NCBI GenBank assembly: GCA_020740775.1
Contig: JAHEWK010000010.1
Location: 1,302,001-1,366,000, forward strand
Length of the DNA: 64,000 nt
Direction: 5' to 3'
DNA from: Ilyonectria destructans
Taxonomy: Eukaryota; Ascomycota; Sordariomycetes; Hypocreales; Nectriaceae
A program made the position numbers and the translations under genes. Below the pieces are notes generated by a model that saw only the letters and a list, made by a program, of their open reading frames with translations, was not told the DNA's origin and did not search any database. Every line of letters begins with the position of its first letter. Position 1 is the stretch's first letter. Below, piece after piece: positions 54,043 to 64,000 of the stretch.

Positions 54043-55759
54043 TTATTCGTCATCCTCAGACTCTGACTGCTTACGCCATCCATATCCCTTCCATTGAAGC
54101 AAGATTGTAGGTATTATGGTGACCCCGACAATCATACCAGTTGCGATTCCCGCGCTGGGTGCCAGTCCAGCCTTTGCCAGCAACTCCGGGAACCTATTTC
54201 ACGGTTAGCAGATAATTCCTCTTTAGTCAACAGTTCAATACTCACCAGAATGGTCCGATAAAGCCCCAAGTTTGGCGAACAAGCGTGATGAAAACACCAA
54301 TACTCCCGGCATCTGGGCGATAGCAGTCGACGGCATAAGTCATCATGACTGTTGTCACGATTTGGTTTCCAGCACCAGCAATTGCCGCTCCGACAATTGG
54401 CGTGGGGTTCCATTTATCAGATGCTCGCTCAGTCTGAACCAAGAAGACGACCACGCCACAAATGGCCAAAAGATGGCCGAAATAGCTGACCCAGAGGCGG
54501 AACTCCGCTCTAGGAGACACTCCGTTTCGATGTCGTAGCCACATCCATCGATCCGAAAGAAACCCACCTATCTGCTCTCCTAGAATGGTACCCACAATAG
54601 GACCAACATTCTGAAGCCCAACTTGTTGCGTGTTGAAGCCAAACTTTTCCGGGTACAACTGTGGGATCTCGATGGTAATGACTACGCTACTCCACAGAAA
54701 TACCATGGCGTGTGCCACTGCCGGAATGACCACGCAAAGGCGGGTGACGAGGAACAGAGGTTGGACGAAGTCCCTCAATGTCAGGGGCGTGGGATCGATA
54801 CGACTGAATCCAATGTATCGTTGAAGGATGGACGGAGCTTCCTTCTTCTGCTGACCAGAGATGTAACGTGTCTCGGGCCCGATGAAGAAATAGATAATAA
54901 ACTGCACAGTGTTCGTCTACCTGAAAGTCAGCATTCATTCCGTTGGCTCGAATCATTTTACCCACAATGGCAAGAGTCCAGTATATCCACCTGTAACCAA
55001 CCCTCAAGGCCACAAAGCCAAAGATAAACGGCGCAATCGGCACACCCAAAGTTACCATGGCTGTCCAGATGCCCATGTACCGACCTCTTTCATTGCTGAA
55101 AAAGGTTTCAGACACAACTGCGCTTCCAATGGAGGCGGCTGGGCAGATGAAGAAGGCAGCGAGAGCGCGGCAGAGTCCCATTGTGGCATAGGAATGACAG
55201 AGGCCACATCCGACGTTGCAAATGGCGCTGCACACTAATGAAAGCAGGAATATAGGGCGGCGACCGTAAACGTGCGAAAGGGGTCGCCAGAAGAGAGGAG
55301 CTGCGCCGATGATGGCGATGACAAGCGATGTCAAATAAGTCGCCCTCTGGACGCTGACGTTCAAATCTTCGGCAATATCAATGTATGCCGATTGGATCGC
55401 AGCGGCAGTAAACGTGGCCATCATTGCGTGGAAGGCGATGAGGATTAAGTTGACGACTTTCTGCTAATATTTAGCAGGCTGATACTCAAGATTGGCGCAC
55501 TCAACGTACCTTGTGCTTTGGCCAGTTTAGGGGATCTGCCTCATCCATGCTCGGCAGAGGGTCCAAGTCCACCGTCCCATGGTGTTTGAGTAGAAATTCT
55601 CGATGTTCGGCGGAAATCGAGACATCATTGAGCTTTGAATGTCAGTATAATCGTTCCAGAGGTCGGGCTTTGGGGTTCGTTTCCGTCACTGACATAGCCC
55701 TCTTTGCCACTCACCCCGTTTTCAACGTATCGCTCCTCTGGTTTTTCCATGGCAGCCAT
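54043..55759 (-). CDS. Major facilitator superfamily transporter (DHA1-like)
   Basis: Five exons on the minus strand (55715-55759, 55510-55632, 54966-55460, 54246-54916, 54043-54193) encode 494 aa; introns are 49-82 nt. The cytosolic N-terminus ends DPLNWPKHKKVVNL, typical of drug:H+ antiporter-1 and related fungal MFS proteins. The first half has six TM segments with motif A as SHVYGRRPIFLLS and later NERGRYMGIWTAMVTLGVP. The central loop follows GPETRYI. The second half has six more TM segments, with GIVVF-like and AVDCYRPDAGS motifs, ending in LLQWKGYGWRKQSESEDDE. Exon 3 uses a GTGGGT donor, chosen because it alone keeps frame. Substrate is unknown: drugs, polyamines or other small metabolites are possible. 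No biosynthetic cluster surrounds it. Confidence 0.9.
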
Positions 55760-57131
55760 GTTGAATCTGGTTTAGAATGATCCTCGAGGAATCCCCAAGA
55801 ATGCGGAGGACCGTTCGCCTTTTTAATCTCTCGGGAGACCCACTGTTCAGACACTTCCCCATGGGCTTCACCCCGTTACCCCGGATATCATACGTACCAT
55901 GGTCCACAGTGGATACGAAGCAACGCGGAGAGGGTGTTCACCAGATATCGGGCCTATTTAGGAGCCTCCCCAGCCTGTGACACTCATCTCAACATAAAAC
56001 GGCTTCAGATTATGTTGGGATCTAACACCTATCGTATGTGGGTTGTTTGGATCTAGTCATTTCTTGTTTGACGACATCCCGTTCTAGGTTTCTATTGTCC
56101 TCTTGGAGCCCGATATGAGGCTCGGTTCTCGTGAAATCTGTTGTTCAATGCCTGTACAGCAACCCTTCCAAGGAGGCTTCGGGATACGCATTATCTCCGA
56201 AAGGGTTGCGAATCATATTGATTGGCTCGATTCACGCTGAACCGGAAAACACGGCAGCCTGACATAGGTTTCGGTCTTTGTCAGTGCCGGTCGTCGGTGA
56301 TTTCTGAGGCCGGATCTGGATCCGGACTGCGGCGGATCTGGCATCCGGGCGGAGATCGAGTCAGTGGACCCTGTTCTGGCCGCGTCGCGTCTACTCCACC
56401 CACTCGGTGCTGTCAACCCTGTCGTGAGCCGCTTTATCCGAGAAATCCTGGCCCCTAAAGTAGAAAATCTGAGCTGAGTGGTCTCTGATTCCTTCAGTCA
56501 TTATGACGGTGTAACTGTTCGGAGTTTCGTTGAAGAGAAAACAGTAGAAACAATACAAACTCTTGCATTCCGAAAGAGCAGAGCAAAACATCAAATAGAC
56601 AAGTCAGAATTTCTGACGGTAGAATAAGACTTCTCCTTAATCTCCCTAGAGAACTTCAAGGGTGAACGGGATGACCCGCAGTATTCTCCACCTTTTCCTT
56701 TCCCTATCCTGGGAGACCGTAGCGAATTAGTGACTGATAATATGCTTATTCACGAGTTTTTGACTCAGGTATATCGCTATCCAAGTTCGATTAATTTTCT
56801 GCTTGTCTTGTCATACTACCCGCCGTCACAGTCAATGTGTGGCTTCAGTCATGACACTTATATGCACACTTAGCATCTGCGAAGCCTTCTGCCGCGTGCC
56901 ACTTCAAGCACAGACTACACAGTCTTCCAACTGGTATGCTCACATGACTCTGTCACCTCACTATCATCACTTTCTGGTACAAGGTTGTCATTACTGATAC
57001 CCTTGTTACCTACAGAGCTATCAATTACGAAACTGGGTTGGTCAATGGACAAACGTTAGTGCCCCGATTAACCTGAAGATATTTCAATTTTATCTCATTT
57101 AATCCTCCAGTTCACCAATCACTCAGAACTA
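55760..57131. other. Intergenic, no supported gene
   Basis: 1.4 kb between the divergently oriented MFS start and the MITE. Short frames only. A CCGGATCTGGATCCGG palindromic patch lies near 56310. Nothing assigned. Confidence 0.5.
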
Positions 57132-57425
57132 CGAAGGGCGGGGGCCAAAAGTTTCCACACCTCTGGTATCTTTTCAGCGTTGGCACCGTACTATCATTGT
57201 ATCTCACACAGCTCTTATCGTCAAATTACACAGGTAAGACAGCGCAAAAATTCCAGAGGACATACGCTAACTCTTAGCGAGTGTAGGGCCACTAACAAGA
57301 TCAGTTTCAGTGTGTGCCTCGCTATAGCTGACAGATGCCTAAGCAGATTGACAGACTGTATTGCACTGTGTGGAGACAGATAAGAGACCAGGGAGAGGTG
57401 TGGAAACTTTTGGCCCCAGCCTTCG
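57132..57425. mobile_element. MITE with about 33-bp terminal inverted repeats, TA-flanked
   Basis: The left end begins CGAAGGGCGGGGGCC, followed by CAAAAGTTTCCACACCTCT. The right end, read on the minus strand from 57425, begins CGAAGGCTGGGGCC, followed by the identical CAAAAGTTTCCACACCTCT. Both ends are bordered by TA (57130-57131 and 57426-57427), the target duplication of Tc1/mariner and Fot1/pogo elements. The 294-bp interior has no coding capacity. It lies 95 bases beyond the ADE13 stop codon. Non-autonomous, presumably mobilised by a related transposase elsewhere in the genome; that partner is inferred. Confidence 0.82.
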
Positions 57426-57520
57426 TAAGGGTTTGAGTATAAAACAGATCGGGTGTTCAATTTTGTTCTTAGCTACCTTCTGGAAGCTAAATATCACTGC
57501 ATCAATTCTGACTATAATAT

Positions 57521-60500
57521 TTAGACAGACAGCTGCGCAGTCTCGGCCTTGTCGAGGTACTCTCGGTACTTGGTCAGCTTCTCATCGGCCTCAGCGCACA
57601 TGCGCTCGGTGATGATTCCGGAGCGGCCGATGTACAGAGCCGGGTCGAGGACAGAGTCCAGATCGGCGTGGATGGGAGCAAAGTATTCCGTGTTGCGGAT
57701 TCTCTCAATCAGATCGTTTGGCTTGCCTTCACTCTTGACAACCCAACCAGCCTGGTGCGAGAGCACGCGGACCTGCTCGTGAGCCTCCTGTCGGCTTGCG
57801 CCCTTGCTGACTAATTTCATGATGATGTTTTCTGTCGCCATGAAGGGGAGTTCGGAATCAAGCCTGGCGCGGATCACTGGAGCATCTCTAGTTAGTGATA
57901 ACTTCTTTGAAAGGTGTGGCGCGTTAAATCTTGGAGCAAAAATGGATGACCAACCCTTGGGGTAGATAACAAGGCCGTTGGTGACGTTGTCGAGGGACAG
58001 GCCTAGCATTGAGAATTAGCGAGGAGGAAGATGTCAAGAGTGAGGCATAGATCTTCAATACGTACAAATCGCATCCGCCAGCAGGAACTGCTCAGGAATG
58101 TCAATGCGTCCTGTTACGCAGTTAGATGTTGTCCCCTTGGGACGGTTTATGAACGTGATAGGGGAGTGAGTGAGACGCACGAATGGCCGAATCTGTATTC
58201 ACAGTTAGATACGTCTCTTGCACAGCGGATTAAGTTGTGGATAAAACTTACCATCCAATGTCCTCTCAAACCATTGTCCAGCAAAGGTTTGCGCGGCCTT
58301 AGTGGAGCGATTCTGTAGGTCACGAGCCAAAGCAGTGATGCGCTCACTTCGCACTGCAGGCCCCTCGAGTTAGCACCTCCATCTTCAACGGGCGAGAGAA
58401 ACTTTTATATATTGCTTACTGGGATTTCGCTTAAATGCCATAGCAGAACTTTTTTGGTTGAATTCGGTGTTAGTTACATCTTTTAACAGCAGGACGGTGA
58501 CCAGGGACGTCGAAACCCGCCAAGGACTGTGTAACAACTCACCTGCCGCTGTAGGAAAATATTAGCAACGCTTAAGACGTGGGTTGAGTGAATATATGGT
58601 GATAAGGGGTTAGCTGATAATAGGAAGTCTTTTTGGGCTGGGGGGCTTTGGTCGTAGGGAATCGGGATAAGGGGGATGGGGAGAAAACGAACATCTGAGT
58701 CTTCTCGAAAGGCTCGTCGAGCTCTGAACATTTAATTATTAGCACATCTCCAATATTTATAGCTCAAGGAGATTTTTCATTTCTCTTTATAGCTCCCGAA
58801 TATGCAGGGGGGTGGAGGAGGTGGAAGGAAGCCAAAGTACCTTTCATGTGTGCCAAATGCCGAAGATCGATTGCGATACGTCTACCAGAATGTTGGTGAT
58901 TATTTCTTCAGATATTGGAAACAGGAGACAAGTTCAGGCACAGCCTATCTCCCCAAAAAATATAGAAGAGGAGGGGGATTCGTACTGGGCAGTAGCACCG
59001 AAGGCGGAAAGCGCATTGGCAACACGCCTGAAGTCTTGGTCAGCACATAATCAAAATACTGTCTCAATTGCCCGAGAAGGTGAGTTAAGAGACGACATGG
59101 GTGCTTCTCTTGGCCCAGTGCTAGAAGCAGAGGACAGAACCCCATATCTTGAGTAGAGTGTCTGCGGAGTCCACTTACAAGTCGACCTTTCGGGTGTACT
59201 ATAGAAGTCCAATGTCAGCTCTTCCATACATTCAAGTCACAAAGAAACCATGCTAGTTGTAGCATTGAGTAGCGAAGCATGGTTAACATACGGTCTGGGT
59301 TGAAACAGTGTAGATGCCGGGGAAGCCGGCCTTCTCGCACAGCTTCTTGTTGAGCTGGTCAATCTTGTCGCCGTCGTTGTGGAAGATTTCCATGAAGGAA
59401 CTATATACGCGATCAGTACCTCCATAGCACATCCAAGGGAATTACGTAGTTTGCTTACGCCTGGGTGCCGGTAGTGCCCACTGCAAGATCGAGAGTTAGT
59501 CATTGATTATTTTTGGATTTCATGAGATTCCGGGGTTGCCTCGGAAGGGCAGTTGAAAGGACTCACCAGCACCACGGAATCGGAGTTGATCCCGAACATG
59601 CTCGATATCCTCGAGGTCCATGACCTTTCAAGTTAGCATCTGAATACTGGATTTCCAAACGCCTACCCGATACTTACAAGTTCCTGGATCCACTGAGCAG
59701 CACGCTTGCCGACGCTTTTGATAACCACATGTCAGTAATGGAATGCGAAAAGAATACTTGAAGCTTGTAGAGCTCAGAAGGATCCTGTGCCAGTTAAGGC
59801 GAAAGGGGAGTTATGCGTACGTGATCGGCTGAGCGGCCTGGAAGTGAGTGAATCTGCGTGGATAAAATGGTGAGATTCAAAGACTAGTAAGCGTCATGAA
59901 GGTTGAATTACCCCAGGGTAGGAAGGTCCTTGTACTCCAACGCGAAGTTCCGGAGGTTCTGGATCACCTTGGCCAACTTGGGGAGCAAGAGGTCAAGACC
60001 GTCTCGAAGCTGGTCGGGGATCAGTAATTGAGCAAGTTGGATTGCCACAGGAGGAGCGAGGCTTCAGCAACAAGCTGAGGGAGAGAGGGAATGAAGGTGT
60101 TGAGAAACATACGAAGATGAGATCGGCGTTGTCCGTAACGTAGCAGCTTTTATGGGTTAGTCCATATCTCGCATCACATTCCAGTTAGGTGTACGAACCT
60201 GGTTGCGCCGTAGTGGATGATACCGGCGGCGGCACTTGAATATCAAAGTCAGCAGTGATGTTTCTAGGATATTTCGGGGTGCGCTCAGCGGTTAAAGTGC
60301 AAGAAATGCTGTCCATGGCGCAAATCAAACGCGGAAAAGTAGGATGAATGTTACATACGGCGCATCTTGTCCAAAAGCCTATATCCTTATTAGAATCATG
60401 ATATGTTCACGGGTGGCATCGGATGCTTACATGGACATGGGCCATGACGTCGTGGCGACGAATCTTCTCCTCGACGCGAGCAACCTCGAAGGCCTCATCA

Positions 60501-60700
60501 GTCATGGTCAGGTTGGCGCGCATCTGCTCGAGGGCCTCGTCGGTGATCTGCTCGATGCCGAGCTCCTTCTCAGCCTCGGCGAGGAAGAGCCAGAGCTTCC
60601 TCCAGGTAGATGCCCTGGTCCGCGAGGAGAACAGGGTCAGCATCTCCTTGGATGCGTAGCGGGACCCCAGCGGGGTTTGGTACGAGTCGAAGCTGGACAT
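57521..60700 (-). CDS. ADE13: Adenylosuccinate lyase, 21 exons including a 6-nt microexon
   Basis: The minus-strand model has 21 exons: 60431-60700, 60359-60378, 60199-60234, 60113-60146, 59912-60009, 59821-59853, 59678-59714, 59567-59624, 59459-59480, 59292-59400, 59179-59198, 58986-59027, 58841-58881, 58693-58723, 58543-58548, 58420-58448, 58252-58353, 58181-58192, 58066-58110, 57955-58002 and 57521-57876. All introns are GT-AG. The product is 482 aa, the length of yeast Ade13. Motifs: [67 protein letters not shown], and the lyase signature [15 protein letters not shown]. It cleaves SAICAR and adenylosuccinate, releasing fumarate, in cytosolic purine synthesis. The microexon CGGCAG supplies Gly and part of Ser of QIGSSAM; skipping it stays in frame but deletes those two residues. 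Each join reproduces conserved sequence, so the model is strong despite tiny exons. Confidence 0.93.
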
Positions 60701-63091
60701 GATTGCGGTTGTTTTCGGTGTTCAGTGACTGGAAAATGCGTCAATGGAGGTATCTCAATTGATATATGGTAGAGTGGAATGATACCCGGGCGGATGGAGA
60801 AAATTCAGACGTGTTTTCGGGCGATTCCGGCTCAAGTGACGGAGGTGCCTCGACTGTTTTTTTTTTATCGTGACAAGCTCTGCTAATGGAATCTCAAGGT
60901 GGAGGGGCAGGTGTTGCGGGGGAGGGGTAAAATTTTGTGCAGTGGCTGAGAAAACTCTGCGCCACACCAGTGGGCCGTGTCTGATGATGTCCGGTTGCGT
61001 CAAACACCTCAAATGACTGAATATCAGATCATCAAAGGCTTCTACTTGGATGGTCTAGTGGGCATGGCAATATTGAGATTCCAGACACCAAGGGAATTTC
61101 GGTAATGCTTCCTCATTATGTCAGCAAAATCTCAACTTAATGAAAACAAAATTCACACATTTATGTTACGATAAAGACATCTCTTATTGGGATTTGTGGC
61201 TCCTTGAAGTTATAGTTTGATCTTCCCAATAGATCCATCTTTGATTTACCACTAGCAGGTTACTTCTTGGGAAGTCCTTGTCGAAACGCACCAAGTAAAT
61301 ATCGCCGATAATTGCCACCATCTAGATATTATCACACCCTCATAGTTCTTAGGGTTGTGCTAACCCGATGATGTCAAGATTGAAGAACACCCTGCTTCCC
61401 AAGGCGCTTTTCAGCACATTTCTCTGAGATATATGGCACAAGAAGCCTAAAGAGGGTCAAACTCGATCTGGATTCTCTACCAGGACGGCTCGCCGACGCC
61501 ACCGAGCAGCCCAGTTTCTACTTTTGAACCCCCCGATACTATTAACTCGAGCTATTCTATCAACTCGAGCTACACCATCACCTCGAGCTGCCCCAGAAGC
61601 ATCTCTTGCCTCAGACTCTGGTCGTGTTAGGTATTGAATTTTCTAGAGTTTTCATTGAAAATAGCTGCTCAATCATCCACTGTCTTGTCGGCTCTTACCC
61701 ACCCTCAACGCCCATCGAGAGCATCGCTCCTAGAAAGAAGGTAGCTTGCTGCTGGCAACGAAGCGCCCTCAGAATCCATACAGTCAACAAAGCCCACGAG
61801 CACTGGAACTGGATGGTACCTATTATGCCGCTAGTCTATAGGAAGCCAAGTTTCGATGACCACACCAGACCCGACTTGGAAAGAGCAGCAACCACAGGCC
61901 TCTACGCCTGAAAGCTCAAGTAGCCTACCATAGCCCACCTGAGGATACCGCCGAAGCTAGTATCTACGCTGAAAGCACCCAGATGCATTGAAAGTTGCTT
62001 CTTTCATTCATTGGGCAACAAATCATTTAGTCCACTCGTCTTAGTGCTTCCACCACAAGTAATCTGCCCAAAGAGAGTTCAAAAGCAACCTACGCTTAAA
62101 ATCTAGCAGTGATTGAGTCTCCGAGTAAACAGCAGAAATAATTGCCCCACAACTAAGAACTATGGTTTCTGTTCAAGTGTGCCAGATCAGGTTCAGATGA
62201 GTTAGCTCCAAGCTATGCCTAAGCCCCTTAATGAACCACGTCATCCATCAGGCCAAGCAATGGAAGGCAGAATGATGTAACCATATTTAAAATCCAAGAC
62301 ACCATGGTAAAAAATACTTTGTGATACAGTGTCTGGATTTTCACGAGACATTGCTGCCGTTTGCCGCGAGGTTCATCCCGGGAACGATAACCAGTGTCTT
62401 GACGCTCGGAAACTACGGCTTAATTGACTGAGACAGCATAAACGAAATGACACTCACACAAAAGAAGAAAAACACACCAATGCATGTGCTATGTCATAAA
62501 TTTCATGGCGCCTTCGTTCCTGGCCTTTGCCGGATAGACGGCTTCTCCGTCATTGGGTTCTCCGTTCTAGCGACGCCATGTGAGCGGTTCTTTGCTTCGG
62601 CAAACACTTCTGACTCCGACGGATTGGCCGCCGGGTAAAACAGTCAACGTCAGTGGCCGTTGCATTTGGATGGTCAGACATCCAACGGCCCACAGTACTG
62701 GACTGCGGATCGAAAGACACTCCTCTCAGTCCCGCTGCCGCCCACGTTTGCCGTTGAGCCTGACCCGAGCCAACGCTCCATCACAAGACTACTGGCTCCG
62801 GGAGCATGTCGGCGCTTTTGCGACCCAGCTCAGCGGAATAAAATCCCAATCGAGTCTTAAACAGGTCGCAGTCCAGGTGGCTCGTTCCGCGAATGTCTCC
62901 ACAAAGCCGGGGTCGTCTCCCCCGCACCCCGGACGATCATGTCAAAATGGTTATAGTAACCTGTGGGGTTTGCAATGCCGCGTACTGAGGGCGGAGAAAT
63001 AGATCGACGCAATGGGTGAGGTTTCCCCGAGGGTGTTGATGCCAGGCGAGGAGGATCAGCCGTGAGAGGGGTCGCACATTTCGCTGACTTG
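60701..63091. other. Intergenic between divergent ADE13 and esterase genes
   Basis: 2.4 kb. It includes the ADE13 promoter at the left and, at 61544-61590, three 18-bp AACTCGAGCTA-type repeats. The frame 61606-61911 has no recognisable domain, and the region around it looks like decayed sequence. Nothing further supported. Confidence 0.5.
61544..61590. repeat. 18-bp tandem repeat around CTCGAG
   Basis: AACTCGAGCTATTCTATC, AACTCGAGCTACACCATC and a partial ACCTCGAGCTG follow each other directly. Small intergenic repeat. Confidence 0.8.
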
Positions 63092-63097
63092 TATAAA
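63092..63097 (+). promoter_or_regulatory. TATA box of the carboxylesterase gene
   Basis: TATAAA in TTGTATAAAAGCC lies 84 bases before the ATG at 63176, the expected distance for a fungal TATA promoter with a short leader. Confidence 0.6.
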
Positions 63098-63175
63098 AGC
63101 CACTGTCATTAAATGCGGAGGCCCTGTTCTCATGTCCACTCCCGTCTAACTAACGGTGTGGCTCTTACTTCCATC

Positions 63176-64000
63176 ATGAAAGGCCTACGGTATTTTTCTC
63201 TGGCTGTTCTCCCACTGCTCCGTTCAGTCAATGCGGTAAAGCCCCTTGTCGACTTGGGCTACAGCAAATATGAAGGAAAGGAACTCAGCAATGGTGTCAC
63301 GCAATGGCTAGGTGTGCGATACGCCGCGCCTCCTCTTGGTGACCTTAGGTTCAGTCTTCCTCAAGATCCTACCAGGAACGATACCATCCAGGACGCAAGT
63401 AATGTAAGCCACTGCAACTCAGAATTGCTGAATCCTTGCTAACATGAAAGGCAGTGGGGTTTCATATGTATCGCAACCGGCAGTGCCTCGAGTAATATCG
63501 GCACGACACAATCTGAGGACTGTCTCTTTGTCAACATTTTCGCCCCAAGCGACGCATCTAAAAAATCAAAATTGCCTGTGTTTGTATTTATCCAGGGCGG
63601 TGGTTTCAATTCCAACTCTAACGCGTACGCGGACGGATCTGGCCTCATCAACGCGGGAGACATGGATATGGTTGTCGTGACTATGAACTACCGTGTCGGT
63701 CCCTATGGCTTCCTTGAAGATGGCGACCAGGTAACACCAAACATCGGTCTACATGACCAGCGCAAGGCCCTCAAGTGGGTGCAAAAATACATCTCCAACT
63801 TTGGAGGAGACCCTGACCATGTTACGATTGGCGGAGCTTCTGCCGGCGCCGCAAGCGTCGCTCACCATCTCAGTGCATATGGTGGGAAAGATGAGGGCCT
63901 CTTCCATGCAGCGGCGGCCGAGTCGGTCTCTTTTGCCAACATGCTGGCGGTAAAAGACTCCGTCTACTGGTATGACAATCTCGCCATCCGCTTGGGTTGT
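63176..64000 (+). CDS. Secreted type-B carboxylesterase/lipase, 5' part
   Basis: Exon 1 is 63176-63403; exon 2 starts at 63455 and runs off the window. The 51-nt intron has a GTAAGC donor, a GCTAAC branch and a GGCAG acceptor. The N-terminus MKGLRYFSLAVLPLLRSVNA is a signal peptide. The COesterase fold shows GVRYAAPPLGDLRF, the disulfide and strand block SEDCLFVNIFAP, the oxyanion GGG in FIQGGGFNSNS, VVVTMNYRVGPYGFL, then NIGLHDQRKALKWVQKYISNFGGDP. The nucleophile elbow is GGASAGAAS (GxSxG, Ser). The catalytic acid and His lie beyond the window edge. Such enzymes hydrolyse extracellular esters or triglycerides. Substrate is undetermined and the 3' end was not seen. Confidence 0.9.

Noticed and set aside
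58483..59145. Intronic frames inside the middle of ADE13 that could suggest a separate gene
   Set aside because: These segments are the longer introns 10-15 of ADE13; every intervening exon restores conserved lyase sequence in one frame.
61606..61911. 101-codon plus-strand frame between ADE13 and the esterase
   Set aside because: No domain, no signal peptide, no promoter signal; surrounding sequence looks decayed and repeat-bearing.

Overview
This is a 64 kb stretch of filamentous-ascomycete nuclear DNA, most likely a Sordariomycete. The evidence is short GT-AG introns of about 48-110 nt with CTAAC/CTGAC branch sites, a HET-domain gene, an ENA-type P-ATPase, a Zn2Cys6 regulator, a 2EXR-type gene, a DUF3176 membrane protein, and CpA-to-TpA damage of the RIP type. 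Gene density is low, with intergenic spaces of 1-6 kb. I saw no bacterial, organellar or viral segment, and no rRNA or tRNA gene that I could defend. Gene models were spliced by hand; every multi-exon model was checked for reading-frame continuity across its junctions. No database search was run, so family names come from recognised motifs.

Layout. From 2.5 to 6.3 kb lie two housekeeping genes: inositol polyphosphate multikinase (IPK2/ARG82 type) and the mRNA 3'-end factor CLP1. From 10.3 to 13.7 kb is an ENA-type Na+/K+ P-ATPase. A long, nearly gene-free stretch follows, holding a three-exon metallothionein of only 27 residues at 19.3 kb. A HET-domain protein occupies 22.6-25.1 kb. Next to it, on the minus strand, is a PD-(D/E)XK-nuclease-like gene with one in-frame TAG. 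From 28.7 to 31.3 kb are a Sec14/CRAL-TRIO lipid-transfer protein and an MDP1-type HAD phosphatase. From 33.0 to 38.9 kb a Zn2Cys6 regulator precedes two convergent enzymes, a DenD-like SDR dehydrogenase and an FMN 2-hydroxyacid oxidase; these could form a small hydroxy-acid catabolic group.

From 39 to 48 kb the sequence looks more dynamic: a frameshifted 2EXR gene, a perfect 15-bp hairpin, a DUF3176 protein, a minisatellite, and two diverged tandem copies of an unrecognised small gene. From 49.0 to 55.8 kb lie a seven-TM receptor, a small protein with a Met-Gly-Cys-Cys acylation motif among satellite repeats, and an MFS transporter. From 57.1 to 60.7 kb a TA-flanked MITE sits just behind adenylosuccinate lyase (ADE13), which is broken into 21 exons including a 6-nt microexon inside the catalytic signature loop. 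A secreted type-B carboxylesterase runs off the right edge.

The most unusual items are the ADE13 microexon architecture, the miniature metallothionein, the tandem orphan pair, the nonsense-interrupted nuclease-like gene and the MITE.
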